The position numbers and the translations under genes are program-made. DNA of 64,000 nt from Fimenecus sp052298855 (lineage in GTDB: Bacteria; Bacillota; Clostridia; Oscillospirales; Acutalibacteraceae): positions 176,451-240,450 of the forward strand of contig DAVZXP010000003.1 in NCBI GenBank assembly GCA_052298855.1. The letters are read 5' to 3'. Position 1 is the stretch's first letter, and every line of letters begins with the position of its first letter. The notes beneath the pieces are model-generated. The model was not told the origin of the DNA and did no database searches. It worked only from the letters and a program-made list of their open reading frames with translations. Positions 16,565-24,509 of this stretch are shown piece by piece.

Positions 16565-16861
16565 ATGAGTAAATTAGTATTTGGAAAAAACGGGCAGGTT
16601 CGTTTTAATTCGGAAGAAGAACTTCGTACCGCTGTTGATTATATTTTGAATTCAAGTAATGTTGAATTTGATATTCACGAAGATAATCAAAATCAAGGTG
16701 CATGGGCTCCTGAGGAACGCATTCATTTTAAGGAAGAATCAGGCGTGCCAGACTGCTTAAAAAGAAATATGACTGCCGGCAGACCAGGCCTTTATGGTAG
16801 GATTAATTGTGGAGAGTTTTGCGAGTTGGTACGAACTGAGGCACACAAAAGAAAAAAATGA
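16565..16861 (+). CDS. Small conserved-looking protein between R-M and Gabija-like genes
   Basis: 98 residues, ATG 16565, preceded by AGAAAGGA. No family is recognised. It is hydrophilic, with no signal peptide or membrane segment: LVFGKNGQVRFNSEEELRTAVDYIL, then an acidic stretch with HEDNQNQGAWAPEER, and a C-terminal half with two Cys (PDCLKRNMTAGRPGLYGRINCGEFCELV, three Cys in all). It follows the HNH gene by 12 bases, so it is probably on the R-M transcript. It could be a specificity or inhibitory partner of the nuclease. A gap of 104 bases with a short inverted repeat separates it from the OLD nuclease gene. Confidence 0.6.
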   Translation: MSKLVFGKNGQVRFNSEEELRTAVDYILNSSNVEFDIHEDNQNQGAWAPEERIHFKEESGVPDCLKRNMTAGRPGLYGRINCGEFCELVRTEAHKRKK

Positions 16862-16965
16862 ATATAAAATGAGAATATATTTCTTTTACATATTTTATAT
16901 TGATTGTGATTTTTAATAAAGGACACAATTCCTTGGCTTAGAATTGTTGCGCTGTGGAGATCGTT

Positions 16966-18714
16966 ATGAGAATTGATAATATAACAGTAAAAAATTATAG
17001 AAATATTGACAGAATCAATGTGGTCTTTAATCCAAAATGTAATTACATCATTGGAGAAAACAACCTGGGGAAAAGCAATTTTTTATCTCTACTTGCCACT
17101 GTTTGTAGCGGAAAAGGATTTGATGAAGACGATTTTTTTGATTCAGAAAAACCGATAGAAATAGAACTTAGCATTAGGTTATGTCCAAACGAACAGGGCT
17201 TTTTCGGAGATGCTTTTTCTCCAGAGGACGCATCATTGCTAAAAATACACTATACGCAGGAAATTAATGAAGCATATCCCACTATCGTTAGTGCTGATTC
17301 TAATGAAAGCATACACCCACGCCAAATGAAAAAGTTAAATTTTCTTAAATATGAGACTACTTCTACTCCAAGTAAAGAATTGCGTCTCGACACAAAAAAA
17401 GGCACTGGGCTTTTGATAAGTACAATAATTGATCGCTTTAACCAAAACACAACGTCTGCCTTTTTAAATACTGAACAAGTTGAAAGCCTAACATCATTCA
17501 TCAATGAGCATTTGGAGAAAATTCGAGGTTTTCGAGATTATTCAATCAAAGCTACTATAGCTCCACATCCTACAGATATGCTTACAAGTTTATATTTTCT
17601 ATCAGATGGTGATAGAAAAATCGAAGCAACTGGCAGTGGCGTTCAGTATATGGCTATGGCATCTGTCAATATTCTGTGTCAGATTATGGAATTGTATAAA
17701 AGCAAAGCAATTTCTTTCCAAGATCGACTATATGCTGATGAGGCAGGAAGAAAAATATTGCCACTTATTTTGTCCATTGACGAGCCAGAAGTACATCTTC
17801 ATCCTTACTTACAGCGATCATTAATTGGATACTATAAAAGGATATTGCAAAATGGTGATGCCGATTTTCTTGATCTTTTGAAAAAATTATTTGATATTGA
17901 TGGTATTGATGGGCAACTCGTTATTGTTACGCATTCGACTGATGCATTGACTGGTGATTATCGCAATATTATTCGTTTCTACAAAAATGGGAATACAACG
18001 TCCGTTGTTAGCGGCTATGCTCTCCGCCCAATTTCCGGTCAAAATAATGATGGACATATTAAAGCCGAAAATGAAAAGCACCTAATTATGCATTTTCCTG
18101 AAATTAAAGAGGCTTTTTATGCTAAGTGTGCGTTGCTGATTGAAGGTGAAACGGAATACGGATGTATTCATGCTTTTGCAGAAAAAGTTGGTGTATCGCT
18201 TGATGAGTACGGAATTTGCGTAATAAACGCAGGTGGGGAAAAATCCATTAAACCCATTCGTAAACTACTTGGCTTTTTTGCTATCCCCAGCATAGCCATT
18301 TATGATGGTGATGTTAATAACGGCAGAACAGCAGATCCTACTGAATTTTACACAACAGAATTATGTTTTGAGATAGAAATTATTAAAAAACTATTATCTT
18401 CCAAAAAGGCAGGTATGATTAGGCAGATTGCGCTTGATTTAGATAATCAAGCTGAAAATGTTGTTTTAGATGTAGATTTTGTTCATAAGCATTATAAAAA
18501 AATGGGAATCGATTTAACGGGATATATCCCGAAAAAGTTGTGCGATATAGGAGACGACGATGCTGATTTTTGCCAAATGTATTCGGCTTGGTTTATGGCT
18601 AAAAAAGGTGTTCTTCTCGGCAGAATTATAGGGGATTCAATTCTTAAAGATGATATTCCTACTTGTTATAGTGACGCAATAAAGAAAGCGGAGGAGGTAG
18701 CAAGAAGTGTATGA
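16966..18714 (+). CDS. OLD-family ATP-dependent nuclease, GajA-like (Gabija)
   Basis: 582 residues from ATG 16966 (GGAG 8 bases before; a GTG at 16954 is less likely). The N-terminal ABC/SMC-type ATPase has Walker A GENNLGKSNF, signature-like ATGSGVQYMAM, Walker B ILSIDEPEVHLHP and THS. The C-terminal TOPRIM domain has LLIEGETEYG (metal-binding Glu) and YDGDVNNG (Asp pair). Length, domain order and a directly overlapping UvrD-like helicase gene match GajA of the Gabija anti-phage system, an ATP- and nucleotide-sensitive DNA nuclease. It overlaps the next gene by 8 bases. Overcoming-lysogeny-type nucleases with other roles are the alternative, but the pairing favours Gabija. Confidence 0.85.
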   Translation: MRIDNITVKNYRNIDRINVVFNPKCNYIIGENNLGKSNFLSLLATVCSGKGFDEDDFFDSEKPIEIELSIRLCPNEQGFFGDAFSPEDASLLKIHYTQEINEAYPTIVSADSNESIHPRQMKKLNFLKYETTSTPSKELRLDTKKGTGLLISTIIDRFNQNTTSAFLNTEQVESLTSFINEHLEKIRGFRDYSIKATIAPHPTDMLTSLYFLSDGDRKIEATGSGVQYMAMASVNILCQIMELYKSKAISFQDRLYADEAGRKILPLILSIDEPEVHLHPYLQRSLIGYYKRILQNGDADFLDLLKKLFDIDGIDGQLVIVTHSTDALTGDYRNIIRFYKNGNTTSVVSGYALRPISGQNNDGHIKAENEKHLIMHFPEIKEAFYAKCALLIEGETEYGCIHAFAEKVGVSLDEYGICVINAGGEKSIKPIRKLLGFFAIPSIAIYDGDVNNGRTADPTEFYTTELCFEIEIIKKLLSSKKAGMIRQIALDLDNQAENVVLDVDFVHKHYKKMGIDLTGYIPKKLCDIGDDDADFCQMYSAWFMAKKGVLLGRIIGDSILKDDIPTCYSDAIKKAEEVARSV

Positions 18715-20518
18715 TGCAAACCTCACCAAAATAAAAGAGAAGATAGCCATTCAACACGAAGAAGACGAAAAGCAACTCGAGGTGATTTTTTCTGATAGCT
18801 TACGTCTTATCGTAGAGGCTCCTGCTGGATATGGAAAAACTACTACAATGATAAGTCGAATTGCATATTTGTTTGCTTCTGGTAAAATTCCAAACCCCAA
18901 GCGAATCCTTGGGTTGACTTTTAGTGTAAATGCCGCACTAAAAATCAAGCGTGAAGTAGCTAGCAAATTACCTTCTTTAATTGGAACACAGAATAGTCCA
19001 ATAACAATTAGCGAGAAAGCGACAATAACCAATTATCACGGTTTCTGTAAGGCGATATTAAAGAAGTATGGATACCTTATCTCTCCGATTCTAAGAAAAG
19101 ACATCAACCTGTTTCGTGCTCTTGGAGACAGCGAAATTGAAAAACAAAAAGCACTAAAGGTAATACTTTCTACAGATGAGTTGCAGCAACTTGAGAATAT
19201 GGAAACCGCAGTAAAAGAGGCTCGTATGCCCGAAAGCCAGGCAATTCGTTTATATAACGAGATTGTTAAGGAAAAATTACTTCCGTTAGACATTATCACT
19301 CATAATGCTGTTATTTTGTTTGTGCTTGAGATTTTTGAGAGATATGCTGAGGTCAAAAAATTTTATCAAAATTTTTATAAGCTTATTGTTGTGGACGAGT
19401 TTCAAGACACTAATTGTATTGCTTGGGCACTTTTGGAAGAAATTATAACCGATAATACGCAACTGCTTTTCCTAGGCGATCCTTTGCAGCGTATTTATGG
19501 ATTTATAGGGGCTCTTCCTAACATAATGGCTTCCGTTGTTGAACAGTATGGTATGACCAAGGTGGTGCTTTCAAAAAACTATCGTTTTCGTAGTAATCCA
19601 GAAATGCTCAAGCTTGATAAAAATGTTCGAGCAAATGCTTCTACTTGTTTTGCTCCATGTATCCAAAGCGACGAAATAGCAAAGTTGCCAGGATTTTGGG
19701 GAATATCCCAGCAGGATGAAGGCCAACAAATCACTTCAAAAGTGCAAGCATTGATTGGTGATGGAGCAGAAAAAATTGCACTTCTTTTTCGAGGACGTGG
19801 AAAGAATGCAGAAATTGTAGAAAGTGAGCTTTCGAAAGCGAATATTCCTTATTTCTATGGAATGTTTACGGACGAAGATACAGAATATATAAACTTTCAT
19901 AATGCTTGTCAAGAAGAGTTTATACGACGATTTGGAAGTCAAAAAGCCATAAGCAAAAAAGCATTAACCTCTTTTTCAAATGGCATGAAGACTGTATATT
20001 CTTCAAAACACGGAAAAACTATCGATTCTTTATTAAAACTGCTTGATGCTCTTGTCGAAAAAGTTTCCATTGATTATGCAGATTTGTTACCAGCAGATAA
20101 ATACGCTTTGCTTTTGGATATTTTTGAAAATCGACAATTAAAACAAGCAATGGAATACGTAGACTCATCTGTAATTCTTTCAACTGTGCATGGTGCCAAA
20201 GGATTGGAATGGGATTATGTAATCCTTGGTGATATGGAACGTTGGCTTTTTCCGGGGTATCATATATGCAATGGCTGCACGAACAAGTTTGTGTCAACTT
20301 CTAATTGCCGGTGTACCTTGCCAAGTGTATTGTCATCTCCCTTTAGAGATGTCATATTAGATGAATTGTCCGTGTTTTATGTTGGCATTACAAGAGCAAA
20401 AAAGCAAGTATTTGTTTCTGCGAGTGCCAAACGCTTAGATTACTACGGCAATGAAAAAGACAGCATATTTTCGTGTATGGCTTCAATGCCTGGAATAAAA
20501 CTAGTAAAGGCATTATAG
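18707..20518 (+). CDS. UvrD/Rep-like superfamily 1 helicase, GajB-like (Gabija)
   Basis: 603 residues from GTG 18707, with a strong GGAGGAGG at 18690-18697. SF1 motifs are all present: APAGYGKTT (motif I), VVDEFQDTN (II), LFLGDPLQRIYGF (III), VLSKNYRFRSNP (IV), STVHGAKGLEWDYVIL (V) and FYVGITRAKKQVFVSAS (VI). A cysteine cluster (CNGCTNKF...NCRC) is inserted between motifs V and VI and may bind zinc. It is somewhat longer than the first described GajB (about 490 residues). In Gabija the helicase joins the GajA nuclease in one complex. The 8-base overlap with the nuclease gene supports co-expression. Confidence 0.85.
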   Translation: MYDANLTKIKEKIAIQHEEDEKQLEVIFSDSLRLIVEAPAGYGKTTTMISRIAYLFASGKIPNPKRILGLTFSVNAALKIKREVASKLPSLIGTQNSPITISEKATITNYHGFCKAILKKYGYLISPILRKDINLFRALGDSEIEKQKALKVILSTDELQQLENMETAVKEARMPESQAIRLYNEIVKEKLLPLDIITHNAVILFVLEIFERYAEVKKFYQNFYKLIVVDEFQDTNCIAWALLEEIITDNTQLLFLGDPLQRIYGFIGALPNIMASVVEQYGMTKVVLSKNYRFRSNPEMLKLDKNVRANASTCFAPCIQSDEIAKLPGFWGISQQDEGQQITSKVQALIGDGAEKIALLFRGRGKNAEIVESELSKANIPYFYGMFTDEDTEYINFHNACQEEFIRRFGSQKAISKKALTSFSNGMKTVYSSKHGKTIDSLLKLLDALVEKVSIDYADLLPADKYALLLDIFENRQLKQAMEYVDSSVILSTVHGAKGLEWDYVILGDMERWLFPGYHICNGCTNKFVSTSNCRCTLPSVLSSPFRDVILDELSVFYVGITRAKKQVFVSASAKRLDYYGNEKDSIFSCMASMPGIKLVKAL

Positions 20519-20570
20519 TTAAGTAATGTAAGTAGAAAATCTTATCTGAAAAACACGACGAAAGCACTAC

Positions 20571-20638
20571 GATATCAATGGTGCCACTGCGCATTATATC
20601 AGTGTTAATTTATGTGTGGCAACAAAATGGCAACAAAA
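20571..20638 (+). repeat. Attachment-like relic with paired TGGCAACA repeats
   Basis: Paired direct repeats TGGCAACA (20617 and 20628) resemble the integrase arm repeats of the att sites. GATATCAA with GTG (20571-20583) also occurs just after the core of site 1 (5951-5963), and CACTG/CAGTG (20585, 20600) make a small inverted repeat. No GAGTGGGA core is present. The 350-base gap 20519-20869 otherwise holds only the palindrome described next. Confidence 0.45.
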
Positions 20639-20770
20639 AATCGGATAGCGTATGCTTTACCGATAATACAAATAATATATACTCTTTGTTAAATCTCATA
20701 AACAAATGCATTTGCGATTGATTTTACAGGGATGGTTTAAAACAGTCGTCCTTTGTATGTTTACTTTCAA

Positions 20771-20797
20771 TTATTATAAAATACTATTTTATAATAA
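20771..20797 (+). promoter_or_regulatory. 27-base perfect palindrome upstream of the MBL gene
   Basis: TTATTATAAAATA (20771-20783), C, TATTTTATAATAA (20785-20797) is a perfect 13+1+13 inverted repeat in an AT-rich promoter region 73 bases before the ATG. It may be an operator or a hairpin at the start of the transcript. No cognate regulator is adjacent. Confidence 0.55.
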
Positions 20798-20869
20798 CTA
20801 GATGAATAGAAAATATGTTGTTTTAAGCCCAATCTTTTGATATATTTATTTCGATTCGGGAGGTAAAAG

Positions 20870-22060
20870 ATGAAACTTTATGTCGAGAAATATGATGTAG
20901 TTGAACAAGTTGCGCTGCTTGATTTTGTTTCAAAAGAAGATTTTTGCTATTTTAGAAATAAGGGCGATTGGAATGAAAGAATGGAAGTTAATGTATCTAG
21001 CGAAGATGCTACAATGCTATTGATTTCTGGTATTAAAGTGACTAATTTACGAAAAGGTGGCTTTTTGCTTGTCGATAAACAAGACTTGTTAGAATTATAT
21101 AAATATCAACAGAATGATAATATTTACAATTACAATTTGAATTTTCAAACTCCATCGACTATATTTATGGAGGTTAGTATTCCAAAAGAATTTTCAAATA
21201 TTTTTAAATATGAGAATGCTAGACATAAAGATTACCATTTACTTAAGTCGAATTGCAGTTGGATGAATATGCCTTGCGCATTAAATACAATATGCACAAA
21301 TGTTTGTGTATATAATGTAGGCCAAGGAAATTGCAATCGTGTTTATAATGATAATAACCAGACTTATTTTGATTATGGTGCATCTGTTTTATTTAGCAAA
21401 GTACAAATCAAAAACCTATTAAATGATATGCCGGAATTTGATGATAAAACATCACTAATAATTAGTCATTGGGATGCCGATCATTGTAACATGTTAAAAT
21501 TTATAGATGATGAAAAATTAAATAAGCTTTGCTGCGCTTTTGTCCCAAGTAAATGCATTTCTTTAACAAGTCAAATAATAGCTGAAAAGTTATTAAAATA
21601 TTGTTCATATGTTGTGGTTATAAATGAGGCTGATTGTAGGAGAATCAAAAGAAAAATATCTATGCATAAAGTTTTTGAAAATGACAATGCCGCTCTTTAT
21701 GTTGGCGAAAATTCTACTTCAATCAACAATTCGGGTTTATTGTTATTTGTTAAAGGAAAAAGTAAAACAGTTATACTTGCAGGTGATCATAACAATTGGC
21801 AGGTCTTTAACAATGTATATTTGGAGTTGGATGCTTCAATAAAAGAAATGCCAACGAATGTAATAGTTCCACATCATGGTGGTAAAGCAGGTTCTTTTAA
21901 TAATTTGATTAAAGTTAAAGAACCTAATATAGCTGCAGTTTCTGTAGGTAGAAATCATTATGGACATCCAACTACAGAATGTAGAAATTATTATTGTAAA
22001 AATGGTTTCAAATGGATGTCAACGATGACATTGGAAAAGAATGTTGAGTTTGAAATTTAA
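20870..22060 (+). CDS. Stand-alone ComEC/Rec2-like metallo-beta-lactamase fold protein
   Basis: 396 residues, ATG 20870 after GGGAGG. The first 135 residues form an unrecognised domain. Residues 140-396 are an MBL fold of the ComEC type: VYNVGQGNCNRVY (the DVGQGD motif with Asn for Asp), SHWDADH (HxHxDH with Trp replacing the second His region), LAGDHNNWQ and VPHHGG. There are no membrane segments, so this is not a DNA-uptake channel but a free hydrolase or nuclease domain. It lies alone, in very AT-rich sequence, between the Gabija-like pair and the right end of the element. A defence or nucleotide-hydrolysing role is inferred from position only. The altered DVGQGD motif leaves activity open. 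Confidence 0.8.
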   Translation: MKLYVEKYDVVEQVALLDFVSKEDFCYFRNKGDWNERMEVNVSSEDATMLLISGIKVTNLRKGGFLLVDKQDLLELYKYQQNDNIYNYNLNFQTPSTIFMEVSIPKEFSNIFKYENARHKDYHLLKSNCSWMNMPCALNTICTNVCVYNVGQGNCNRVYNDNNQTYFDYGASVLFSKVQIKNLLNDMPEFDDKTSLIISHWDADHCNMLKFIDDEKLNKLCCAFVPSKCISLTSQIIAEKLLKYCSYVVVINEADCRRIKRKISMHKVFENDNAALYVGENSTSINNSGLLLFVKGKSKTVILAGDHNNWQVFNNVYLELDASIKEMPTNVIVPHHGGKAGSFNNLIKVKEPNIAAVSVGRNHYGHPTTECRNYYCKNGFKWMSTMTLEKNVEFEI

Positions 22061-22476
22061 TGTGATTTTTTTGTTATTATGCAAATAAAATTAGAAGCTT
22101 TTTACTCATTTTTACGATGATAATTTTTGTTGTATATTAGTTTTAACAGTAATTTTGCTTTAATTATAATTTATAATACAAGTACATATTACAAGTTGTT
22201 CAAATGAAAATCTTGAGTTAACTGGCTGTAGACAAGAGATGTCTTCACCTAATAAAGTAGCACTCCATTACATTCATTAGTTTTTCTAAACATTTCATAT
22301 TTTTTTCGTACTTAGAAAGATTGACAAAGTCCTTAAATACAAATATAATGCAAACAATAAGATTGTTTTAAGTTATTTGCGTGATAGCATCCAAGTGATA
22401 GCTATTTGATAGCAAAAGCAGAAATACCTCATAGAATTGAGATAATCTGTACCAAATTAAAGCACATCAAGTCAAA
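22061..22476 (+). other. Right-end region of element A with integrase arm-like repeats
   Basis: No gene is seen. Three TGATAGC repeats (22382, 22396, 22407) lie 103-135 bases before the att core and probably bind the integrase arm domain. The rest is AT-rich without clear structure. Confidence 0.6.
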
Positions 22477-22610
22477 ACTCCTAAGCAAAAACAGTTAATG
22501 TCTGTTTTACACTTAGGAGTGGGAATAGTAGTCAAAACGCCGTAAACCCGTATAGATACTGGGTTTTAAAAAGGCGAACTGTCCTCGTGACAACATTTTG
22601 ACAACATCTG
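22477..22610 (+). repeat. Attachment site 2: junction of element A with the next segment
   Basis: The core GAGTGGGAAT is at 22517-22526, AAACCC at +27 (22544), GGGTTT at +44 (22561) and paired TGACAACA repeats at +71 (22588), the same spacing as site 1. The core forms the end of a stem-loop: ACTCCTAAG (22477-22485) with CTTAGGAGT (22512-22520) plus AAAACAG/CTGTTTT inside. AGTCAAAAC is repeated at 22470 and 22530. Confidence 0.8.
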
Positions 22611-22627
22611 AAAATTATTCATAAATA

Positions 22628-22665
22628 AAGAGCTAATAGATTTCTGTGTCTGTTAGCTCTTTTTG
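22628..22665 (+). terminator. Terminator at the left end of segment B
   Basis: AAGAGCTAA and TTAGCTCTT pair, followed by TTTTG. It takes the same position relative to att as the hairpins at 6096 and 42374. Confidence 0.75.
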
Positions 22666-22895
22666 TTTGCTTTATCAAAATGAGATGTAAAGCTTATTCC
22701 TGCTCCTGAACCGCAGAAATCATAAATATATGCGGTATAACCCAATTCGGCAAATCTCTTTGCGTACTTTTGGATTGAAAGCATATTCATACCAAATTCA
22801 TGGCTGACGATTACTGTTTAATTTTCAGCAATACAGCTTTGAGGGATATATATTTCACCTTTGATTACAAGATTATTTCTTTTTACGGCAAACCT
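22665..22895 (-). pseudogene. Alpha/beta hydrolase, N-terminal relic with an in-frame stop
   Basis: The minus strand encodes RFAVKRNNLVIKGEIYIP, then CIAEN, a TAA stop, then TVIVSHEFGMNML and RFAELGYTAYIYDFCGSG, the oxyanion/early strand region of an alpha/beta hydrolase. The stop replaces a residue in an otherwise continuous alignment. The protein breaks off near 22665, beside the terminator, so the catalytic Ser half is missing. It was probably the last gene of the rhamnose operon before truncation at the att junction. Confidence 0.7.
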
Positions 22896-22903
22896 CTTTG
22901 TTT

Positions 22904-23701
22904 TCATTTTCTATTTCTCTTTTTTATCAGTTGTGCAAAATCAAAGTATTTTAAATCGGTTTCTTCACCGTCTGTAAATGTCAAAAATTTAACAAACAAC
23001 ATTCTCTTGATTTTGCCGTTCTTCGGTAAATAATTACAAAGCATATCCGTCATATAGTCAATATACCCACTCGGCAGGCAAACTCTGTCGTGCGCCGAAT
23101 ATATTCCGTTGATTTTAAATTCGTTCAGCTTTTCGAGGTTTTCACAAAACTCCGCAAGAGGTACAACCCTGTGCATGCCGTACAAAAGCCTTCGCGTTAC
23201 CGTATCGCCCGAAAAAAGCAGACTGTGTTTTTCGTCATAGAGTAAAATGCTGCCGTCCGTATGACCCGGAATATGAATTACACTCAAAGTTCTGTCACCG
23301 AGATCAATTTTTTCTTTGTCTTTCAAAAAATGAAGTGCAGGACATGGCTTTAATGCTTTTTGAAAGATTGCACCGTGTCGCAAAAGCTTTTCATCTTCTT
23401 TATGAAGCCATAAGTCCGAAACTTTTTCAGCGTTGAAGATATGGTCAACATGAGCATGACTCAATACTATTTCAGTCCTTTTTCCCGCAAGATGCTCGGC
23501 ATAAAGGACAAGTTCAGGTTCCTCCAGTGCCAAATCAAACAAAACAGCTTTTTCCGAACCTATAATAAGGTAAGAATTACGGCAAGCCTTTCCGGGTTTG
23601 CTGCCGTATCCGTCAAGAGTGGTGGAAAGCTGAAAAGTGTTTTCGGCGATTTGAGTATGAAACACCTTGCCGTATTGTTTATTTCTGCTCATGTTGCACA
23701 T
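22904..23701 (-). CDS. MBL-fold metallo-hydrolase at the end of the rhamnose operon
   Basis: 265 residues with the glyoxalase II-like MBL signature: LSHAHVDH, HIPGHTDGS, LFSGDTV and SAHD, which supply the metal ligands. There is no signal peptide, so it is cytoplasmic. Its start overlaps the rhaD end by 23 bases (GGGAAG upstream of ATG 23701), so it is translated with the rhamnose genes. Likely substrates are thioesters, lactones or small phosphoesters; a detoxifying role for aldehydes arising from rhamnulose cleavage is possible but unproven. Confidence 0.85.
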   Translation of the reverse strand: MCNMSRNKQYGKVFHTQIAENTFQLSTTLDGYGSKPGKACRNSYLIIGSEKAVLFDLALEEPELVLYAEHLAGKRTEIVLSHAHVDHIFNAEKVSDLWLHKEDEKLLRHGAIFQKALKPCPALHFLKDKEKIDLGDRTLSVIHIPGHTDGSILLYDEKHSLLFSGDTVTRRLLYGMHRVVPLAEFCENLEKLNEFKINGIYSAHDRVCLPSGYIDYMTDMLCNYLPKNGKIKRMLFVKFLTFTDGEETDLKYFDFAQLIKKRNRK

Positions 23702-24509
23702 TTAAAAAATCTTCCCTGTAATTCACACCGAAAAACTCTGCGAGTTCTTGCATCTGCTCGTCTTTTATGGTATTAACTCTCGGCAGATGAGCTGTCAGCA
23801 TATAAATCTGTGCCGCTTTTTCAACCGTTTCAATAAGCCCGAAAGTTTCGTCAAGTGTTTTACCTGCGCCATAAATTCCGTGCATACCCCAGACAACAAG
23901 ACGGAATTCTTCCATCTTTTTCGCCGTGGCTCTGCCGATTTCGTTTGTTCCGCAAAGCATCCACGGCAGTACGCCCACGCCGTCAGGGAAAACGACGATA
24001 CATTCGGTACACATTTCCCAAAGCGCGTGAGTAAACTTCTTTTCGTCAAGCTCGTGAACATAGTTCATGGCAAGCGTATTTGTCGGGTGAGAATGCATAA
24101 TAACTCTGTTACCTTTATCAATTTTTAGCCTTGCAATATGGCTCATAAGATGTGCCGGAAGTTCACTTGTAAATTTGCCGCCGTCTTTGTATCCCCAAAG
24201 AAGCTCGGCTGTTGTGCCGTCGGTCGCGATTCTGATTATACCGAGATTGTTTTCCGGATCGCATTCGACATTTTTAAAGTATTTTCCCGTACCGGTTACA
24301 ATGAAAATCTTCCCGATAAGCGGTGCGGCATCAAAATCAAGCGGAATTGTTCGTATTATCTTTTCGGTGTCAAGATATTCTTTGACCTCGCTTTCGTCAA
24401 GCATATAGCTGATGTTTCCGCCGTTTCTTTCATCCCAACCGAGGCGGTACATATTGGCTGTGGTCTTTTTCATTTCCTCAACAAATGGTGCGGTTAATAT
24501 ATCTTTCAT
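23679..24509 (-). CDS. rhaD: Rhamnulose-1-phosphate aldolase
   Basis: 276 residues of the class II aldolase/adducin fold: GWDERNGGNIS near the N-terminus, KYFKNV, the zinc-binding HSHPTN in the middle and GMHGIYGAG near the C-terminus. It splits L-rhamnulose 1-phosphate into dihydroxyacetone phosphate and L-lactaldehyde. It overlaps the isomerase gene by ATGA. Close similarity over the full length to RhaD, together with RhaA and RhaB alongside, makes fuculose aldolase unlikely. Confidence 0.95.
   Translation of the reverse strand: MKDILTAPFVEEMKKTTANMYRLGWDERNGGNISYMLDESEVKEYLDTEKIIRTIPLDFDAAPLIGKIFIVTGTGKYFKNVECDPENNLGIIRIATDGTTAELLWGYKDGGKFTSELPAHLMSHIARLKIDKGNRVIMHSHPTNTLAMNYVHELDEKKFTHALWEMCTECIVVFPDGVGVLPWMLCGTNEIGRATAKKMEEFRLVVWGMHGIYGAGKTLDETFGLIETVEKAAQIYMLTAHLPRVNTIKDEQMQELAEFFGVNYREDFLNVQHEQK

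Larger units (their letters stand above)
5941..22526 (+). mobile_element. Integrative mobilizable element A (defence cargo), inserted at guaA
   Basis: Bounded by direct repeats GAGTGGGAAT at 5941-5950 and 22517-22526. It holds a complete integration and mobilization module (excisionase-like protein, tyrosine integrase, MobC-like protein, RepA-like ATPase, probable oriT, MobV relaxase, TnpV) and AT-rich cargo: a restriction-modification locus, a Gabija-like pair and an MBL-fold gene. There is no type IV secretion apparatus, so it would need a helper element for transfer. The boundaries are inferred from repeats and gene content, not from an empty-site comparison. Confidence 0.8.

Noticed and set aside
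16966..20518. PARIS, Zorya or other ATPase-based defence system
   Set aside because: ATPase and TOPRIM are in one protein and the partner is a UvrD-type helicase, which fits Gabija and not PARIS (separate AriA/AriB) or Zorya (membrane subunits).
20870..22060. Competence channel ComEC
   Set aside because: Only the MBL-type domain is present; there are no membrane helices or OB-fold region.
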